Source: Paenibacillus sp. FSL H8-0332
Lineage (GTDB): Bacteria; Bacillota; Bacilli; Paenibacillales; Paenibacillaceae
Length of the DNA: 64,000 nt
Direction of reading: 5' to 3'
Assembly (NCBI RefSeq): GCF_037963835.1
Contig: NZ_CP150145.1
Location: 3,720,001-3,784,000, forward strand
Shown here: positions 17,732-26,546 of the stretch, piece after piece
Layout of the letters: each line of letters starts with the position of its first letter
Position numbering within the stretch: position 1 is the first letter of the stretch
The notes under the pieces: model-generated
Seen by the model: the letters and a program-made list of their open reading frames with translations, nothing else
The model's database searches: none
Told to the model about the DNA's origin: nothing
Made by a program: the position numbers and the translations under genes

Positions 17732-19486
17732 ATGCTGCTTGAAGCGATGTACCATGTTCCCCGTGACAAATGGGCCTATGCCTATGATACTGAAACGATT
17801 CATCTGCGTGTGCGCACCAAACGTGATGATGTGGACTACGTAGTCGCCCTTACCTGCGACAAGTATGATTGGCAGCATACCTCTTATGACATTATCATGG
17901 AGAAGGCCGCCTCCGATGACAAATTCGACTACTGGGAAGCGGCAGTCCGGCCCAAATATAAGCGGCTTAGCTATACTTTTCGCGTGAGTAAGGGTATGGA
18001 GACGGTCTATCTGCTTGATAACGGTATTCGCTCTGAGTGTCCTCCGCCGCCGAATCACTTCTACGAATTTCCCTATATCCACGGGATCGACTTGTTTCGG
18101 GTTCCTCCCTGGGCAAAGGATGCCGTGTTCTACCAGATCATGACCGAGCGTTTCGCGAATGGCAATCCCCTGATTAATCCGGAAGGCACGCAGCCCTGGG
18201 GCGGCAAGCCCGAGCTGAATAATTTCTTCGGCGGCGACCTTCAGGGCGTGCTGGACCATCTGGATGATCTGCAGGAGCTGGGCGTCAACGCCCTCTACTT
18301 CACGCCGCTGTTCGTCTCCCCTTCCAACCATAAATATGACATTGTGGATTACCGGAGAGTCGACCCGCATTTCGGCGATAATGAGCTGCTGAAGCAGGTC
18401 ATCGAGGAATGCCACAGACGGGGCCTGCGCGTCATGCTTGACGCGGTGTTTAACCATTGCAGCGACCAGTTCCCGCCCTTCCAGGATGTTCTGGCCAAAG
18501 GGGAGTATTCAGTCTACCGGGACTGGTTCCATGTGAACTCTTTTCCGGCTGAGATTGTGGACGGTATTCCCACCTATGACACGTTCGGCTTCTACAGCAA
18601 TATGCCGAAATTCAACACCGCCAATCATGAAGTAAAATCTTATCTGCTGGAGGTGGCCGAATACTGGATCAAGGAGATCAAGGTGGACGGCTGGCGGCTG
18701 GATGTGGCCAATGAAGTGGACCATCACTTCTGGCGTGATTTCCGCAAGGTGGTCAAAGCCGCGAACCCGGATGCCTACATTGTCGGTGAGGTGTGGAGCG
18801 ACTCCTTAACCTGGCTGCTCGGCGACCAGTTCGATTCGGTGATGAACTATCCCTTCTCGGGGACAGTGCTCGAATTCTTCAATGGCGGGATGGACGGCAT
18901 CACCTTCGGCCACCGGATCGGCAGCCTGCTTATGCGTTATCCGCAGCAAACGAACGAAGTGGTCTTCAATCTGCTGGGCAGCCACGACACCCCCCGCCTG
19001 CTCACCGTGCTTGGTGAAGACAAAAGGAAGCTGAAGCTGACGGTCGTGTTCCTGTTCACCTTCATGGGCACTCCCTGCATCTATTACGGCGATGAGATTG
19101 GCCTGACGGGCTACGAGGACCCGGATTGCCGCAAATGTATGGAATGGGATCAGGGCAAGCAGGACCGCGAGCTGTATGACTTTTACCGGATGATGATTAA
19201 TCTGCGCAAGGAGAATAAGGCGCTTCGTGAAGGCCGCTTCCGGATTCTTCAGGCCTATGAGCATGACCCGTGCATCGTCTATGAGCGTGCAGATGAGCTG
19301 ATCCACTTCACGGTCTGGATGAACAATTCTCCGCAGCCCCGCACGCTCAGCCACCCGATGGAGACCAGTGACTGGCTGGATGCGCTCACCGGTGAAGCGG
19401 TAGTCCCCGAACGCGGAATGATGAACGTGACGCTGGAGCCGTACGGGTACCGGATTCTGTTCCGGCATATTGTGGAGGAGGGATGA
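17732..19486 (+). CDS. GH13 cyclomaltodextrinase / neopullulanase-type hydrolase
   Basis: Hydrolyses cyclodextrins, pullulan or short maltodextrins, probably in the cytosol because there is no signal peptide. The 584 residues comprise an N-terminal beta domain (about 1-125) of the GH13_20 type, the catalytic barrel and a C-terminal beta domain. Catalytic residues are D324 (GWRLDVANE), E353 (VGEVWSD) and D419 (LLGSHDT), each within five residues of the positions I recall for Bacillus neopullulanase. DAVFNHCS is conserved region I. GGAGGT lies six bases before ATG 17732, so the 52 codons open upstream are not used. Its neighbours are glycogen genes, which fits alpha-glucan turnover. Confidence 0.92.
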   Translation: MLLEAMYHVPRDKWAYAYDTETIHLRVRTKRDDVDYVVALTCDKYDWQHTSYDIIMEKAASDDKFDYWEAAVRPKYKRLSYTFRVSKGMETVYLLDNGIRSECPPPPNHFYEFPYIHGIDLFRVPPWAKDAVFYQIMTERFANGNPLINPEGTQPWGGKPELNNFFGGDLQGVLDHLDDLQELGVNALYFTPLFVSPSNHKYDIVDYRRVDPHFGDNELLKQVIEECHRRGLRVMLDAVFNHCSDQFPPFQDVLAKGEYSVYRDWFHVNSFPAEIVDGIPTYDTFGFYSNMPKFNTANHEVKSYLLEVAEYWIKEIKVDGWRLDVANEVDHHFWRDFRKVVKAANPDAYIVGEVWSDSLTWLLGDQFDSVMNYPFSGTVLEFFNGGMDGITFGHRIGSLLMRYPQQTNEVVFNLLGSHDTPRLLTVLGEDKRKLKLTVVFLFTFMGTPCIYYGDEIGLTGYEDPDCRKCMEWDQGKQDRELYDFYRMMINLRKENKALREGRFRILQAYEHDPCIVYERADELIHFTVWMNNSPQPRTLSHPMETSDWLDALTGEAVVPERGMMNVTLEPYGYRILFRHIVEEG

Positions 19487-19629
19487 ATAAGACACATTTA
19501 AGTTTTGAACACGATGCATGGTCGTCACTGCGGTGAACATTTGGACTTCCGGCCGCTGTTGTCTGCAGATTTCTTTGATTTTAGACCGCTGTTGGCGGGT
19601 GGAAATCCGGAGACAAAGCATTCCTGTAT
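19487..19629 (+). other. Intergenic stretch left of the IS element
   Basis: 143 bp without a gene. It holds a small internal repeat: CCGCTGTTG occurs at 19553 and again at 19586, and TTCCGG/ATCCGG-like segments frame them. No terminator is obvious after the GH13 gene. The rightmost bases share an 11-mer (one mismatch) with the right end of the IS element. Confidence 0.4.
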
Positions 19630-19658
19630 CCCCTTAAATTTGGGCTTTGAAATTTAAC

Positions 19659-19721
19659 GAGCACCTCCTTATGATAAATGGTGTCCACGACGACAACCAA
19701 TCATCTATAAGGAAGGTGCTC
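19659..19721 (+). promoter_or_regulatory. Hairpin covering the transposase ribosome site
   Basis: GAGCACCTCCTTAT at 19659-19672 pairs with ATAAGGAAGGTGCTC at 19707-19721 with one bulged A. The right arm contains AAGGAAGG, the ribosome site of the transposase. Transcripts reading in from outside would fold this stem and hide the site, a known way for insertion sequences to limit transposase synthesis. Confidence 0.6.
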
Positions 19722-19726
19722 TTACT

Positions 19727-20989
19727 ATGAAGTTTAAACAATCGGCCCAACAAAATCAACGCATTGAACGTATTACCCCTCATCATCTTATTGTGGGGAT
19801 CGACATCGCCAAATTCACTCATGTCGCTCGTGCCACCGACTACCGAGGCATCGAACGTGGAGCCTATCTTTCCTTTTCCAATGATCAGGAGGGGTTTGAA
19901 AAGCTGTTTCAGTGGATGCAGGCGCTCCAGATCCAATTTCACAAAACCGATGTCATTTTCGGTGTGGAGCCCACCGGTCACTACTGGTTCAATCTGGCGC
20001 TCTGGCTTCAAGAGAAGCAGCTCGAACTCGTTCTCGTCAACCCTTTTCAGGTGAAACGCAATAAAGAAAACCGGGACAACTCCCCAACGAAAAATGACGT
20101 CAAGGATGCCTTAGTGATTGCCGACATGGTCAAGAATGGCTACTACAGCGACCTATACCTGCACACGGGACCGTTTCAGGCGCTTCGGCAACTGGTCAAC
20201 ACCAGAGACTACATTTCCAAACAAGCTTCCAGTATAGTCAACCAAATCTACCGCTGGACTGACATCTACTTCCCTGAGTTCCAGCAGGTCTTTAAAGACA
20301 TCACTTCGAAGACCGCTCTGGCAACGTTAGCCGAATTTGCTCACCCTTCCGATCTTTGCACCTTGTCGGTTCAAGAGGTCATTGTAGGGTGGAAGAAGCG
20401 TTTAAAACGTGCCGGTAGCCACAAAGTCGCCGTCGCTCTCCTCCACGCGGCACAACGAACGGTAGGCAGCCCAGAGTCCGTCGAAGAAGCTAAATTGAGT
20501 CTATCGATGCTTTTACAGCAACTACAGTTATTTCACGACCAAATGGAGCTACTGAAGGAGAAGATTCATCACATCCTTCAAACCATTCCCGCGACGAAGA
20601 GCTTGCGATCGATTAAAGGGATCCATGACATTACCTTGGCGGCGTTATACAGTGAAGCAGGTGACTTCAGCCGCTTTGCCCACGGCAACCAATTACTTCG
20701 TTTAGCTGGTTTACATCTGTCGGAGAACAGCTCAGGCATCTACAAAGGCCAAGTGAAAATTACGAAGCGAGGGCGACCTGGACTGCGAAAAATTCTCTTT
20801 ATCGCCGTATTTCAGATGGTCTCCGTCAATCCGGAATTTCGGGCACTTCATCAGCATAACAAACGAGTGAAACACATGACTGGCATGAAGTCCATCATGA
20901 AGCTGTGCGGGAAGCTCGCACGCATGCTTGTAGCGATGTCCAAGAAGGGTTCCGACTATGATGTGTGCAAGGTAAACTCTGCAGCCTAA
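19727..20989 (+). CDS. IS110-family transposase (DEDD recombinase)
   Basis: Catalyses excision and site-directed insertion of the element. The 420-residue protein has an N-terminal RuvC-like DEDD domain: D26 in VGIDIAK, E81 in GVEPTGHYW, and D124/D127 in TKNDVKDALV. A coiled middle follows, then the C-terminal Transposase_20 domain with IKGIHDITLAALYSEAGDF, LLRLAGL, ENSSGIYKG (the region of the conserved Ser) and KRGRPGLRK. The reading frame is intact, so the element may be active. AAGGAAGG lies ten bases before ATG 19727 inside a hairpin. IS110 enzymes are guided by a bridge RNA from the element's non-coding end. Confidence 0.93.
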   Translation: MKFKQSAQQNQRIERITPHHLIVGIDIAKFTHVARATDYRGIERGAYLSFSNDQEGFEKLFQWMQALQIQFHKTDVIFGVEPTGHYWFNLALWLQEKQLELVLVNPFQVKRNKENRDNSPTKNDVKDALVIADMVKNGYYSDLYLHTGPFQALRQLVNTRDYISKQASSIVNQIYRWTDIYFPEFQQVFKDITSKTALATLAEFAHPSDLCTLSVQEVIVGWKKRLKRAGSHKVAVALLHAAQRTVGSPESVEEAKLSLSMLLQQLQLFHDQMELLKEKIHHILQTIPATKSLRSIKGIHDITLAALYSEAGDFSRFAHGNQLLRLAGLHLSENSSGIYKGQVKITKRGRPGLRKILFIAVFQMVSVNPEFRALHQHNKRVKHMTGMKSIMKLCGKLARMLVAMSKKGSDYDVCKVNSAA

Positions 20990-21230
20990 GACCGAAAGTA
21001 TTCACTTGCCAACTGGCTCATTCGCAGGATTCATCATGAAGCATGAGTACCGTTACGACCGCCTAAAGGGCTCAGACCCGTGGACAAAGCACTGACGGAC
21101 TCCATCTCCTTGATAGGTGTAACGAAGGAATGTAAGGGCATCGACCCGTTGAGACATGGGAGGGTAAACCACAAGGTTAAAGATGGAGCATGCAAATAAA
21201 GGGATTTAATGGGAATTGTCTTGTGTCCCC
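20990..21230 (+). ncRNA. Candidate bridge-RNA region of the IS110 element
   Basis: About 240 non-coding bases lie between the transposase stop and the estimated right end. IS1111-type members of the family carry their bridge RNA here. Small hairpins are visible (for example GGGCTCAGACCC near 21070) and the region has no open frame of its own in the element's direction. AGGAATG at 21126-21132 and TAAGGG at 21133-21138 are complementary to CATTCCT and CCCTTA at the left flank and junction, but matches of 6-7 bases can arise by chance. The RNA limits and guide loops are not resolved. Confidence 0.4.
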
Positions 21231-21451
21231 TTATTTGGTTATGCCCGTACCGCCACCTTAACCCCCACCCGCTCTGCTTCGTTACTGCATTTGTATTCAT
21301 AACGAATGAAATCCTGCGAATTAGCGAGCTAGCGTAAGAAAACTGAATCATAAGGAGGGAGGCGGTCGCTACCGCTCCTCCAGTTCCAAATTTCCCCTCC
21401 GCTCCTTTTGCTTTTTGTTATTTAATGCTTCTTATTTAGTTGAAAAAACGT
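21231..21451. other. Non-coding stretch between IS element and glgA terminator
   Basis: No gene is supported. It contains small dyads: TTCGTT/AACGAA around 21281-21305, and GGAGGCGGT/ACCGCTCC around 21357-21380, then a T/C-rich run. It could be the remnant of another element or simple spacer. Confidence 0.35.
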
Positions 21452-21497
21452 CAAAAAGGCATCCCTTAGTTCATGATGAACTGAGGGGTGCCTTTTA
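21452..21497 (-). terminator. Terminator of glgBA
   Basis: On the minus strand AAAAGGCACCCCT and AGGGATGCCTTTTT form a long stem that also includes AGTTCAT/ATGAACT, followed by further T-rich bases. It lies about 20 bp past the glgA stop. T runs on both sides make it potentially bidirectional. Confidence 0.85.
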
Positions 21498-21517
21498 ACC
21501 TCTAAACCCTATTGTAT

Positions 21518-22954
21518 CTATTCCTCAGCAGCAACAGTAATCTGGTTATAAATATCAATATACTGCTGAGCGGATACGTTCCAGCTGTAGTCGCCGGAGA
21601 ATGCGTTTTTGGTTACTTTTTTCCAGTGCTCGGGCTTGTGGTAGAACGAAACTGCACGGCGGAGCGTATACATCATATCATGGGCGTTATAGTCCTTGAA
21701 CGTGAAGCCGTTGCCTTCTCCGGTCTCCTCTTTGTATGCCTGCACGGTATCGTTAAGCCCGCCTGTCTCACGGACCACCGGAATGCTGCCGTAACGCAGC
21801 GCCAGAAGCTGGCTGATGCCGCAAGGCTCGAATTTGGACGGCATCAGGAACATGTCGCTGGCAGCATAGATTTTGCGGGACAAGGCATCACTGAAGGTAA
21901 TCTGTGACGACAGCTTGGTCGGATAACGCCACTGTGCCTCACGGAACCAGCGTTCGTAGACCTCATCCCCCGTCCCGAGCAGCACGAACTGAATGTCATC
22001 GTAGTACAGCAGCTCATCCATCACGCGGGTCAATAAATCCAGTCCTTTGGAATCCACCAGACGCGTAACCATAGCTACCATAGGAATATACGGTGCCACC
22101 GGCAGTCCAAGCTCTTGCTGGAGTCCCAGCTTGTTCTCGGCTTTTTTGGCCAGGTTGGAGCGGTACTTGGTGAAGATTGCATTGTCACTGGACGGATTAT
22201 AGCTCTTGGTATCAATGCCGTTAACAATACCGCTCAGCGCGTCAGAGCGCGCAGTAAGGAGACCATCGAGACCATACCCGTAATACGGGGTCCGAATCTC
22301 ATCGGCATAGGTTGGGCTGACGGTGGTGACATGGTCACTGTAGACAATTCCGCCCTTCATATAATTCACATTCCCGAAATACTCGACGCCCAGGAAATAG
22401 CTGTCATCCAGACCAAGCAGCTCACCGAGTACCGTATACGGGAAGACTCCCTGGTACAGGAGATTATGTATGGTGAATACCGTACGCATCTCACTGTAGA
22501 ACGGATTATGCCGGTAATGCGCCTGCAGCAGCAGCGGAACAACCGCAGCATGCCAGTCATGGCAATGGATCACATCCGGCTGGAAGCTAATGGCCGGCAG
22601 GCATTCCAGCACCGCCCGGTTGAAGTAAGCGAACCGCTCCCCGTCATCCATGTAGCCATAAATCCCGTCACGGCCGAAGTAATACTCATTGTCAACGAAA
22701 TAGACGGGAATCCCTTCAAACACGACCTTTTCGATCCCGCAATACTGATTGCGCCAGCCAATCGGGACCTCCAGTGTAGCGACATGCTCCATCTGTGCGG
22801 AATACTTCTCAGGAATCCCTTTGTATTTAGGCAAAATCACCCGGACATCGACTCCAGCTGCTTTGAGGGCCTTCGGCAAGGCGCCGATGACATCGGCCAG
22901 CCCGCCTGTTTTGATAAATGGATGGGCTTCCGCCGCGGCAAATAGTACTTTCAT
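21518..22954 (-). CDS. glgA: Glycogen synthase (ADP-glucose)
   Basis: Adds glucose from ADP-glucose to the growing alpha-1,4-glucan. The 478-residue GT5 protein has the N-terminal ADP-glucose loop KTGGLADV, HCHDWHAA, HNLLYQG, and the C-terminal catalytic GT-B lobe with MVTRLVDSKGLDLL, PSKFEPCGISQLLALRYGSIP (split as PSKFEPCGISQ and LLALRYGSIP) and RETGGLNDTV. GGGGGAG precedes ATG 22954. It follows glgB by 47 bp on the same strand, and a strong terminator ends the pair. glgC is divergent on the other side of glgB. Confidence 0.96.
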   Translation of the reverse strand: MKVLFAAAEAHPFIKTGGLADVIGALPKALKAAGVDVRVILPKYKGIPEKYSAQMEHVATLEVPIGWRNQYCGIEKVVFEGIPVYFVDNEYYFGRDGIYGYMDDGERFAYFNRAVLECLPAISFQPDVIHCHDWHAAVVPLLLQAHYRHNPFYSEMRTVFTIHNLLYQGVFPYTVLGELLGLDDSYFLGVEYFGNVNYMKGGIVYSDHVTTVSPTYADEIRTPYYGYGLDGLLTARSDALSGIVNGIDTKSYNPSSDNAIFTKYRSNLAKKAENKLGLQQELGLPVAPYIPMVAMVTRLVDSKGLDLLTRVMDELLYYDDIQFVLLGTGDEVYERWFREAQWRYPTKLSSQITFSDALSRKIYAASDMFLMPSKFEPCGISQLLALRYGSIPVVRETGGLNDTVQAYKEETGEGNGFTFKDYNAHDMMYTLRRAVSFYHKPEHWKKVTKNAFSGDYSWNVSAQQYIDIYNQITVAAEE

Positions 22955-23001
22955 TCCATTCTCCCCCTTAGGATAGTAGCTTATTCGGACATTTCCTGCC
23001 C

Positions 23002-24918
23002 TTAAACGGTCTTGCGGCCTGTCTTCTTAAGCACCAGGAAGCCAAGCGGCGGCAGGGTCAGCTCCACACTATTCACCTGATTATGCCACTCGGTCTTGGT
23101 GCTCTTCAGCGGCTCATTATGGAAGCCTGATCCGCCGTATTCGAGGGTCTCCGAGCTGAATAATTCCTCATATACGCCCGGACGCGGCACGCCGATACGG
23201 TAATGACGGCGCTCTACCGGCTGGAAGTTGATGATAATCAGCAGCGTGTCCACCGGACGTTTGCCTCTACGGATATAGGATACGATACTCTGACCGCTGT
23301 CATCCGCATCGATCCACTGGTAGCCCTCCAGGTCATGATCCAGCTCCCACAACGCTTTCTCAGCAAGGTATAGCTTATTGAGCGCAGCCGTATAGGCCAG
23401 CATCCGCTGGTGGCTCTCATAATCCAGCAGCAGCCAGTCGAGCTGCTCCTGATCCTTCCATTCAATGAATTGTCCGAACTCTCCGCCCATGAACAGCAGC
23501 TTCTTGCCCGGATGGCTCATCTGATACCCGAGAAGCTGGCGCAGACCGGCGAATTTCTGCTCATAGGACCCGGGCATTTTGTCCAGCAGTGATTTCTTGC
23601 CGTGCACCACCTCGTCATGTGACAGCGGCAACGCATAGTTCTCGGCATAAGCATAGCATATCGGGAAGGTCAACAAATTATGATGATAAGGGCGCGAATC
23701 GAAATCACGTTCTATGTAGCCCAAGGTGTCATTCATCCAGCCCATATTCCATTTGTAGTTGAAGCCCAGGCCCCCTTCATGCACCGGCGAAGTTACGCCC
23801 GGCCAGGCACTGGATTCTTCCGCCATCATGAGCGCCTTCGGATAATACTGGAAGATCGTCTGGTTGAGCTGCTGAATGAACCGGATGGCTTCCAGATTCT
23901 CCAGCCCGCCATGCTCATTCGTCCGGTACTGATGGTGTTCCTTCTCGAAATCAAGCCGCAGCATACTCGTAACCGCATCCACACGCATGCCGTCAATATG
24001 ATACTTCTCGAACCAAAACAGCGCATTAGAGATCAGGTACGACGAGATTTCCGGCTTGCTGAAGTCAAAGGACAAGGTACCCCAGCCCGGCTTCTCCGCC
24101 AGCATCGGATCGGCATACTCATACAGCGGCGAACCGTCGAACAAGCGCAGACCATGGGCATCCTTGGCAAAATGAGCCGGAACCCAGTCCAGAATGACCC
24201 CGATGCCTGCCTGATGCAGCTGATCGATCAGATACATTAGATCCTGCGGTTCCCCGAAACGGCTGGTAGCCGCAAAATAACCGGTTCCCTGGTAGCCCCA
24301 GGATAAATCATAAGGATGTTCCGCAAGCGGCATAAACTCCACATGGGTATAGCTCATTTCGCTCAGGTAAGGAATCAGCAGACTGCTGATCTCTCTATAA
24401 GTATAGAGCTCGCCGTCCTCCTTCTGCCGCCAGGTGCCCAGATGCATCTCATAGATGTTCATCGGTGCCTGATAAGGTCCCTTGCTCTTCCGGCGCCAGG
24501 CGGCATCCCCCCATTTGTAGCCGTCCAGGTCAGCCACGACAGATGCTGTTGCCGGACGGACTTCTGCCTTGAAGGCGTAGGGGTCTGCCTTGAGGAAGCT
24601 TGTCCCATCCGCCCCTATAATCCTGTATTTGTAAAAAGTTCCCGGCTCTATACCCGGGAAAAAACGACTCCAAAATCCTGAATCGGGTATCTTATATAAC
24701 GTATCAAGTTCGGTATTTCCATCCCAGCTGTTATGATCACCAGCCAGTCCTACATATGCCGCATGAGGAGCCCACACGGTAAAGCGAACACCGGCTTGCC
24801 CTTCTTGGACGGCAATGTGCGCGCCAAGCATCGTATAGCTGCGATAATTCGTGCCTTCATGGAACAGATAAATATCTTCAGATGACGGGAGGTTTACTGT
24901 CTTTGATAAATCGGCCAA
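23002..24918 (-). CDS. glgB: 1,4-alpha-glucan branching enzyme
   Basis: Makes the alpha-1,6 branches of glycogen. The 638-residue protein has an N-terminal CBM48 domain (VRFTVWAPHAAYVGLAGD), a GH13_9 barrel and a C-terminal beta domain. Catalytic residues are Asp in GMRVDAVTSML, Glu in MAEESSAWP and Asp in LSHDEVVHG. The frame opens at ATG 24948, but the near-perfect ribosome site AAGGTGGTGAT ends a few bases before TTG 24918, so TTG is taken as the start. The gene is divergent from glgC across 215 bp and co-directional with glgA. Confidence 0.95.
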   Translation of the reverse strand: MADLSKTVNLPSSEDIYLFHEGTNYRSYTMLGAHIAVQEGQAGVRFTVWAPHAAYVGLAGDHNSWDGNTELDTLYKIPDSGFWSRFFPGIEPGTFYKYRIIGADGTSFLKADPYAFKAEVRPATASVVADLDGYKWGDAAWRRKSKGPYQAPMNIYEMHLGTWRQKEDGELYTYREISSLLIPYLSEMSYTHVEFMPLAEHPYDLSWGYQGTGYFAATSRFGEPQDLMYLIDQLHQAGIGVILDWVPAHFAKDAHGLRLFDGSPLYEYADPMLAEKPGWGTLSFDFSKPEISSYLISNALFWFEKYHIDGMRVDAVTSMLRLDFEKEHHQYRTNEHGGLENLEAIRFIQQLNQTIFQYYPKALMMAEESSAWPGVTSPVHEGGLGFNYKWNMGWMNDTLGYIERDFDSRPYHHNLLTFPICYAYAENYALPLSHDEVVHGKKSLLDKMPGSYEQKFAGLRQLLGYQMSHPGKKLLFMGGEFGQFIEWKDQEQLDWLLLDYESHQRMLAYTAALNKLYLAEKALWELDHDLEGYQWIDADDSGQSIVSYIRRGKRPVDTLLIIINFQPVERRHYRIGVPRPGVYEELFSSETLEYGGSGFHNEPLKSTKTEWHNQVNSVELTLPPLGFLVLKKTGRKTV

Positions 24919-25133
24919 ATCATCACCACCTTTGTATATAGGATGCACCTTTTACATTACCCGAATATGCAGCATTTGAAAATGATTTTGCGAGTGAATC
25001 CGCCGATTTCTGAATAAAGAAAATGTTTATGTAATTTTTCTTGATACACAGCAATATAATTCCCCTATGCCGTTTCAAGAGCCCAAAGCGCGTGTATATT
25101 ACAAGCATTGACAAAAAAATGGGAGGGATACAA

Positions 25134-26357
25134 ATGAGTAAAAAAGAATGTATTGCCATGCTTCTGGCAGGCGGAGAAGGCCGCAGACTGGCCCCCTTGA
25201 CTACCAGCATGGCTAAGCCTGCAGTCCCTTTCGGCGGACAGTACAGAATTATTGATTTTCCCCTCAGCAATTGTGTGAATTCCAAGATTGATACCATCGG
25301 AGTACTTACTCAGTACGAAGCAGAGTCTTTGCATCAGCATATCGGTGAAGGCGAGCCCTGGGGGCTGCACAGCCACAGTGACCGGGGTGTGAAGCTGCTC
25401 CCTTCAGGAGTTGAAGGCAGAGACAGCTATACAGGCACCGCCGATGCTATTTATAAGAATATAGAATATATTGACAGTCAAAATCCGGAGCATGTTCTTA
25501 TCCTGTCGGGAGACCATATCTATCACATGGATTACCGCAAAATGCTCGATTATCACATCGCCAAGTCCGCGAAAGCCACCATTTCGGTCATGGAGGTCCC
25601 TTGGGAGGAAGCTAGCCGCTTCGGTGTGATGAACGTGGATGAGGATTTCAAAATCTCCGAGTTTGCCGAGAAACCAAAGGCTCCGAAGAGCAACCTGGCC
25701 TCCATGGGCATCTATCTGTTCGAGTGGGCATACCTCAAGGCTCATTTGGTGCGCGATGCGGCAAATCCGGACTCCGGTCATGATTTCGGTAAAGATGTGA
25801 TTCCGTCCATGCTGGATGCAAGCGATGAGCTGTTCGCTTACCGCTTCAAGGGCTATTGGAGAGATGTGGGTACGGTCAGCAGCCTCTGGGAAGCACATAT
25901 GGATCTTCTGCAGACAGAGGATGCCTTCAAGCTCGACAACTCCCGCTGGCCGATGTACAGCCGTGCACAGCGCACCAAGCTGGCCGCGATCAGACCCCGG
26001 GTTCAGGCTGCTTCGGCGGATTGCCTGATACACGAGAGCTGCCAGCTCGAAGGCAGCCCGCAGCGCTCTGTCATCTTCGGCGGTGTGGAGATCGGCAAGC
26101 AGAGCAGAATCAAGCAGAGCGTGATTATGCCGGGTGCCCGCATTGGGCGCGGTGTGCTGATTGAACATGCCATTATCGGTGAAGGTGCTGTGATCAAGGA
26201 TGGTGTTGTAATCAAAGGCAGTGCAGATAACATTGTCGTTGTCGGCCCGCATGAGATTGTCGCAGCCAAACCGCTGGTCCGTACCCAGCCTGCCCGCCTG
26301 CTTCAGGAGGTCTATGAGAAGGCCGGCCGTCTGCGTGCGGAAGGAATGCCTTCATAA
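25134..26357 (+). CDS. glgC: Glucose-1-phosphate adenylyltransferase
   Basis: Makes ADP-glucose, the committed step of glycogen synthesis. The 407-residue protein has an N-terminal nucleotidyltransferase domain with [32 protein letters not shown] and [10 protein letters not shown], and a C-terminal left-handed beta helix with hexapeptide-like turns ([31 protein letters not shown]). GGGAGGG lies just before ATG 25134; the 31 codons upstream are not used. No glgD regulatory-subunit gene is nearby, unlike the B. subtilis glgBCDAP operon, and the gene has been placed opposite glgBA. Confidence 0.95.
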   Translation: MSKKECIAMLLAGGEGRRLAPLTTSMAKPAVPFGGQYRIIDFPLSNCVNSKIDTIGVLTQYEAESLHQHIGEGEPWGLHSHSDRGVKLLPSGVEGRDSYTGTADAIYKNIEYIDSQNPEHVLILSGDHIYHMDYRKMLDYHIAKSAKATISVMEVPWEEASRFGVMNVDEDFKISEFAEKPKAPKSNLASMGIYLFEWAYLKAHLVRDAANPDSGHDFGKDVIPSMLDASDELFAYRFKGYWRDVGTVSSLWEAHMDLLQTEDAFKLDNSRWPMYSRAQRTKLAAIRPRVQAASADCLIHESCQLEGSPQRSVIFGGVEIGKQSRIKQSVIMPGARIGRGVLIEHAIIGEGAVIKDGVVIKGSADNIVVVGPHEIVAAKPLVRTQPARLLQEVYEKAGRLRAEGMPS

Positions 26358-26388
26358 CAATAGTTCAGCCCTAAGGGCTGCTACATAC

Positions 26389-26437
26389 AAAGGGATACAG
26401 CTCCGGTTCTCCGGACGAAAGCTGTATCCCTTTTGTA
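26389..26437 (+). terminator. Terminator of glgC
   Basis: AAAGGGATACAGCT pairs with AGCTGTATCCCTTT across about 17 bases and runs into TTTTGT. A strong, nearly perfect 14-bp stem. Confidence 0.9.
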
Positions 26438-26438
26438 T

Positions 26439-26537
26439 AAATATAAGAAATTATAGGTTTCACACGATAACTTATCCTTCTATTTCTCGCTGAAACGGGT
26501 GCCGTCCCTGAAAGGACGGCAAGGCCGTTTCCACTTG
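26439..26537 (+). repeat. Dispersed palindromic repeat, copy 1 (long form)
   Basis: About 98 bp that match 45086-45184 (reverse strand) at roughly nine bases in ten. The left 60 bp are nearly invariant between the two. The right 38 bp form a nested stem: AAACGG with CCGTTT outside, CCGTCC with GGACGG inside, ending CCACTTG. It lies between glgC and the convergent kinase gene. No reading frame is shared by the copies, so it acts as DNA or RNA, not as protein. Confidence 0.85.
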
Positions 26538-26546
26538 GCTTACTTA

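Larger units (their letters stand above)
19630..21230 (+). mobile_element. IS110-family insertion sequence
   Basis: A single DEDD transposase gene is flanked by short left (about 97 bp) and longer right (about 240 bp) non-coding ends, without terminal inverted repeats; this is the IS110 family layout. The boundaries are estimated from a shared junction: GTATCCCCTTA at 19626-19636 on the left and GTGTCCCCTTA at 21223-21233 on the right, followed by TTTGG on both sides. A weaker subterminal pair (CCCCTTAAAT near 19630, ATTTAATGGG near 21204) fits the IS1111 subgroup. The element sits between the GH13 gene and glgA and interrupts no gene. The ends may be wrong by tens of bases. Confidence 0.65.

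Noticed and set aside
21034..21351. Antisense open frame at the right end of the IS element
   Set aside because: Crosses the estimated IS boundary and shows no recognisable protein feature.
25000..25133. TTGATA/TATAAT as the glgC promoter
   Set aside because: The two boxes near 25042-25062 are only about eight bases apart, far from the 17 required.
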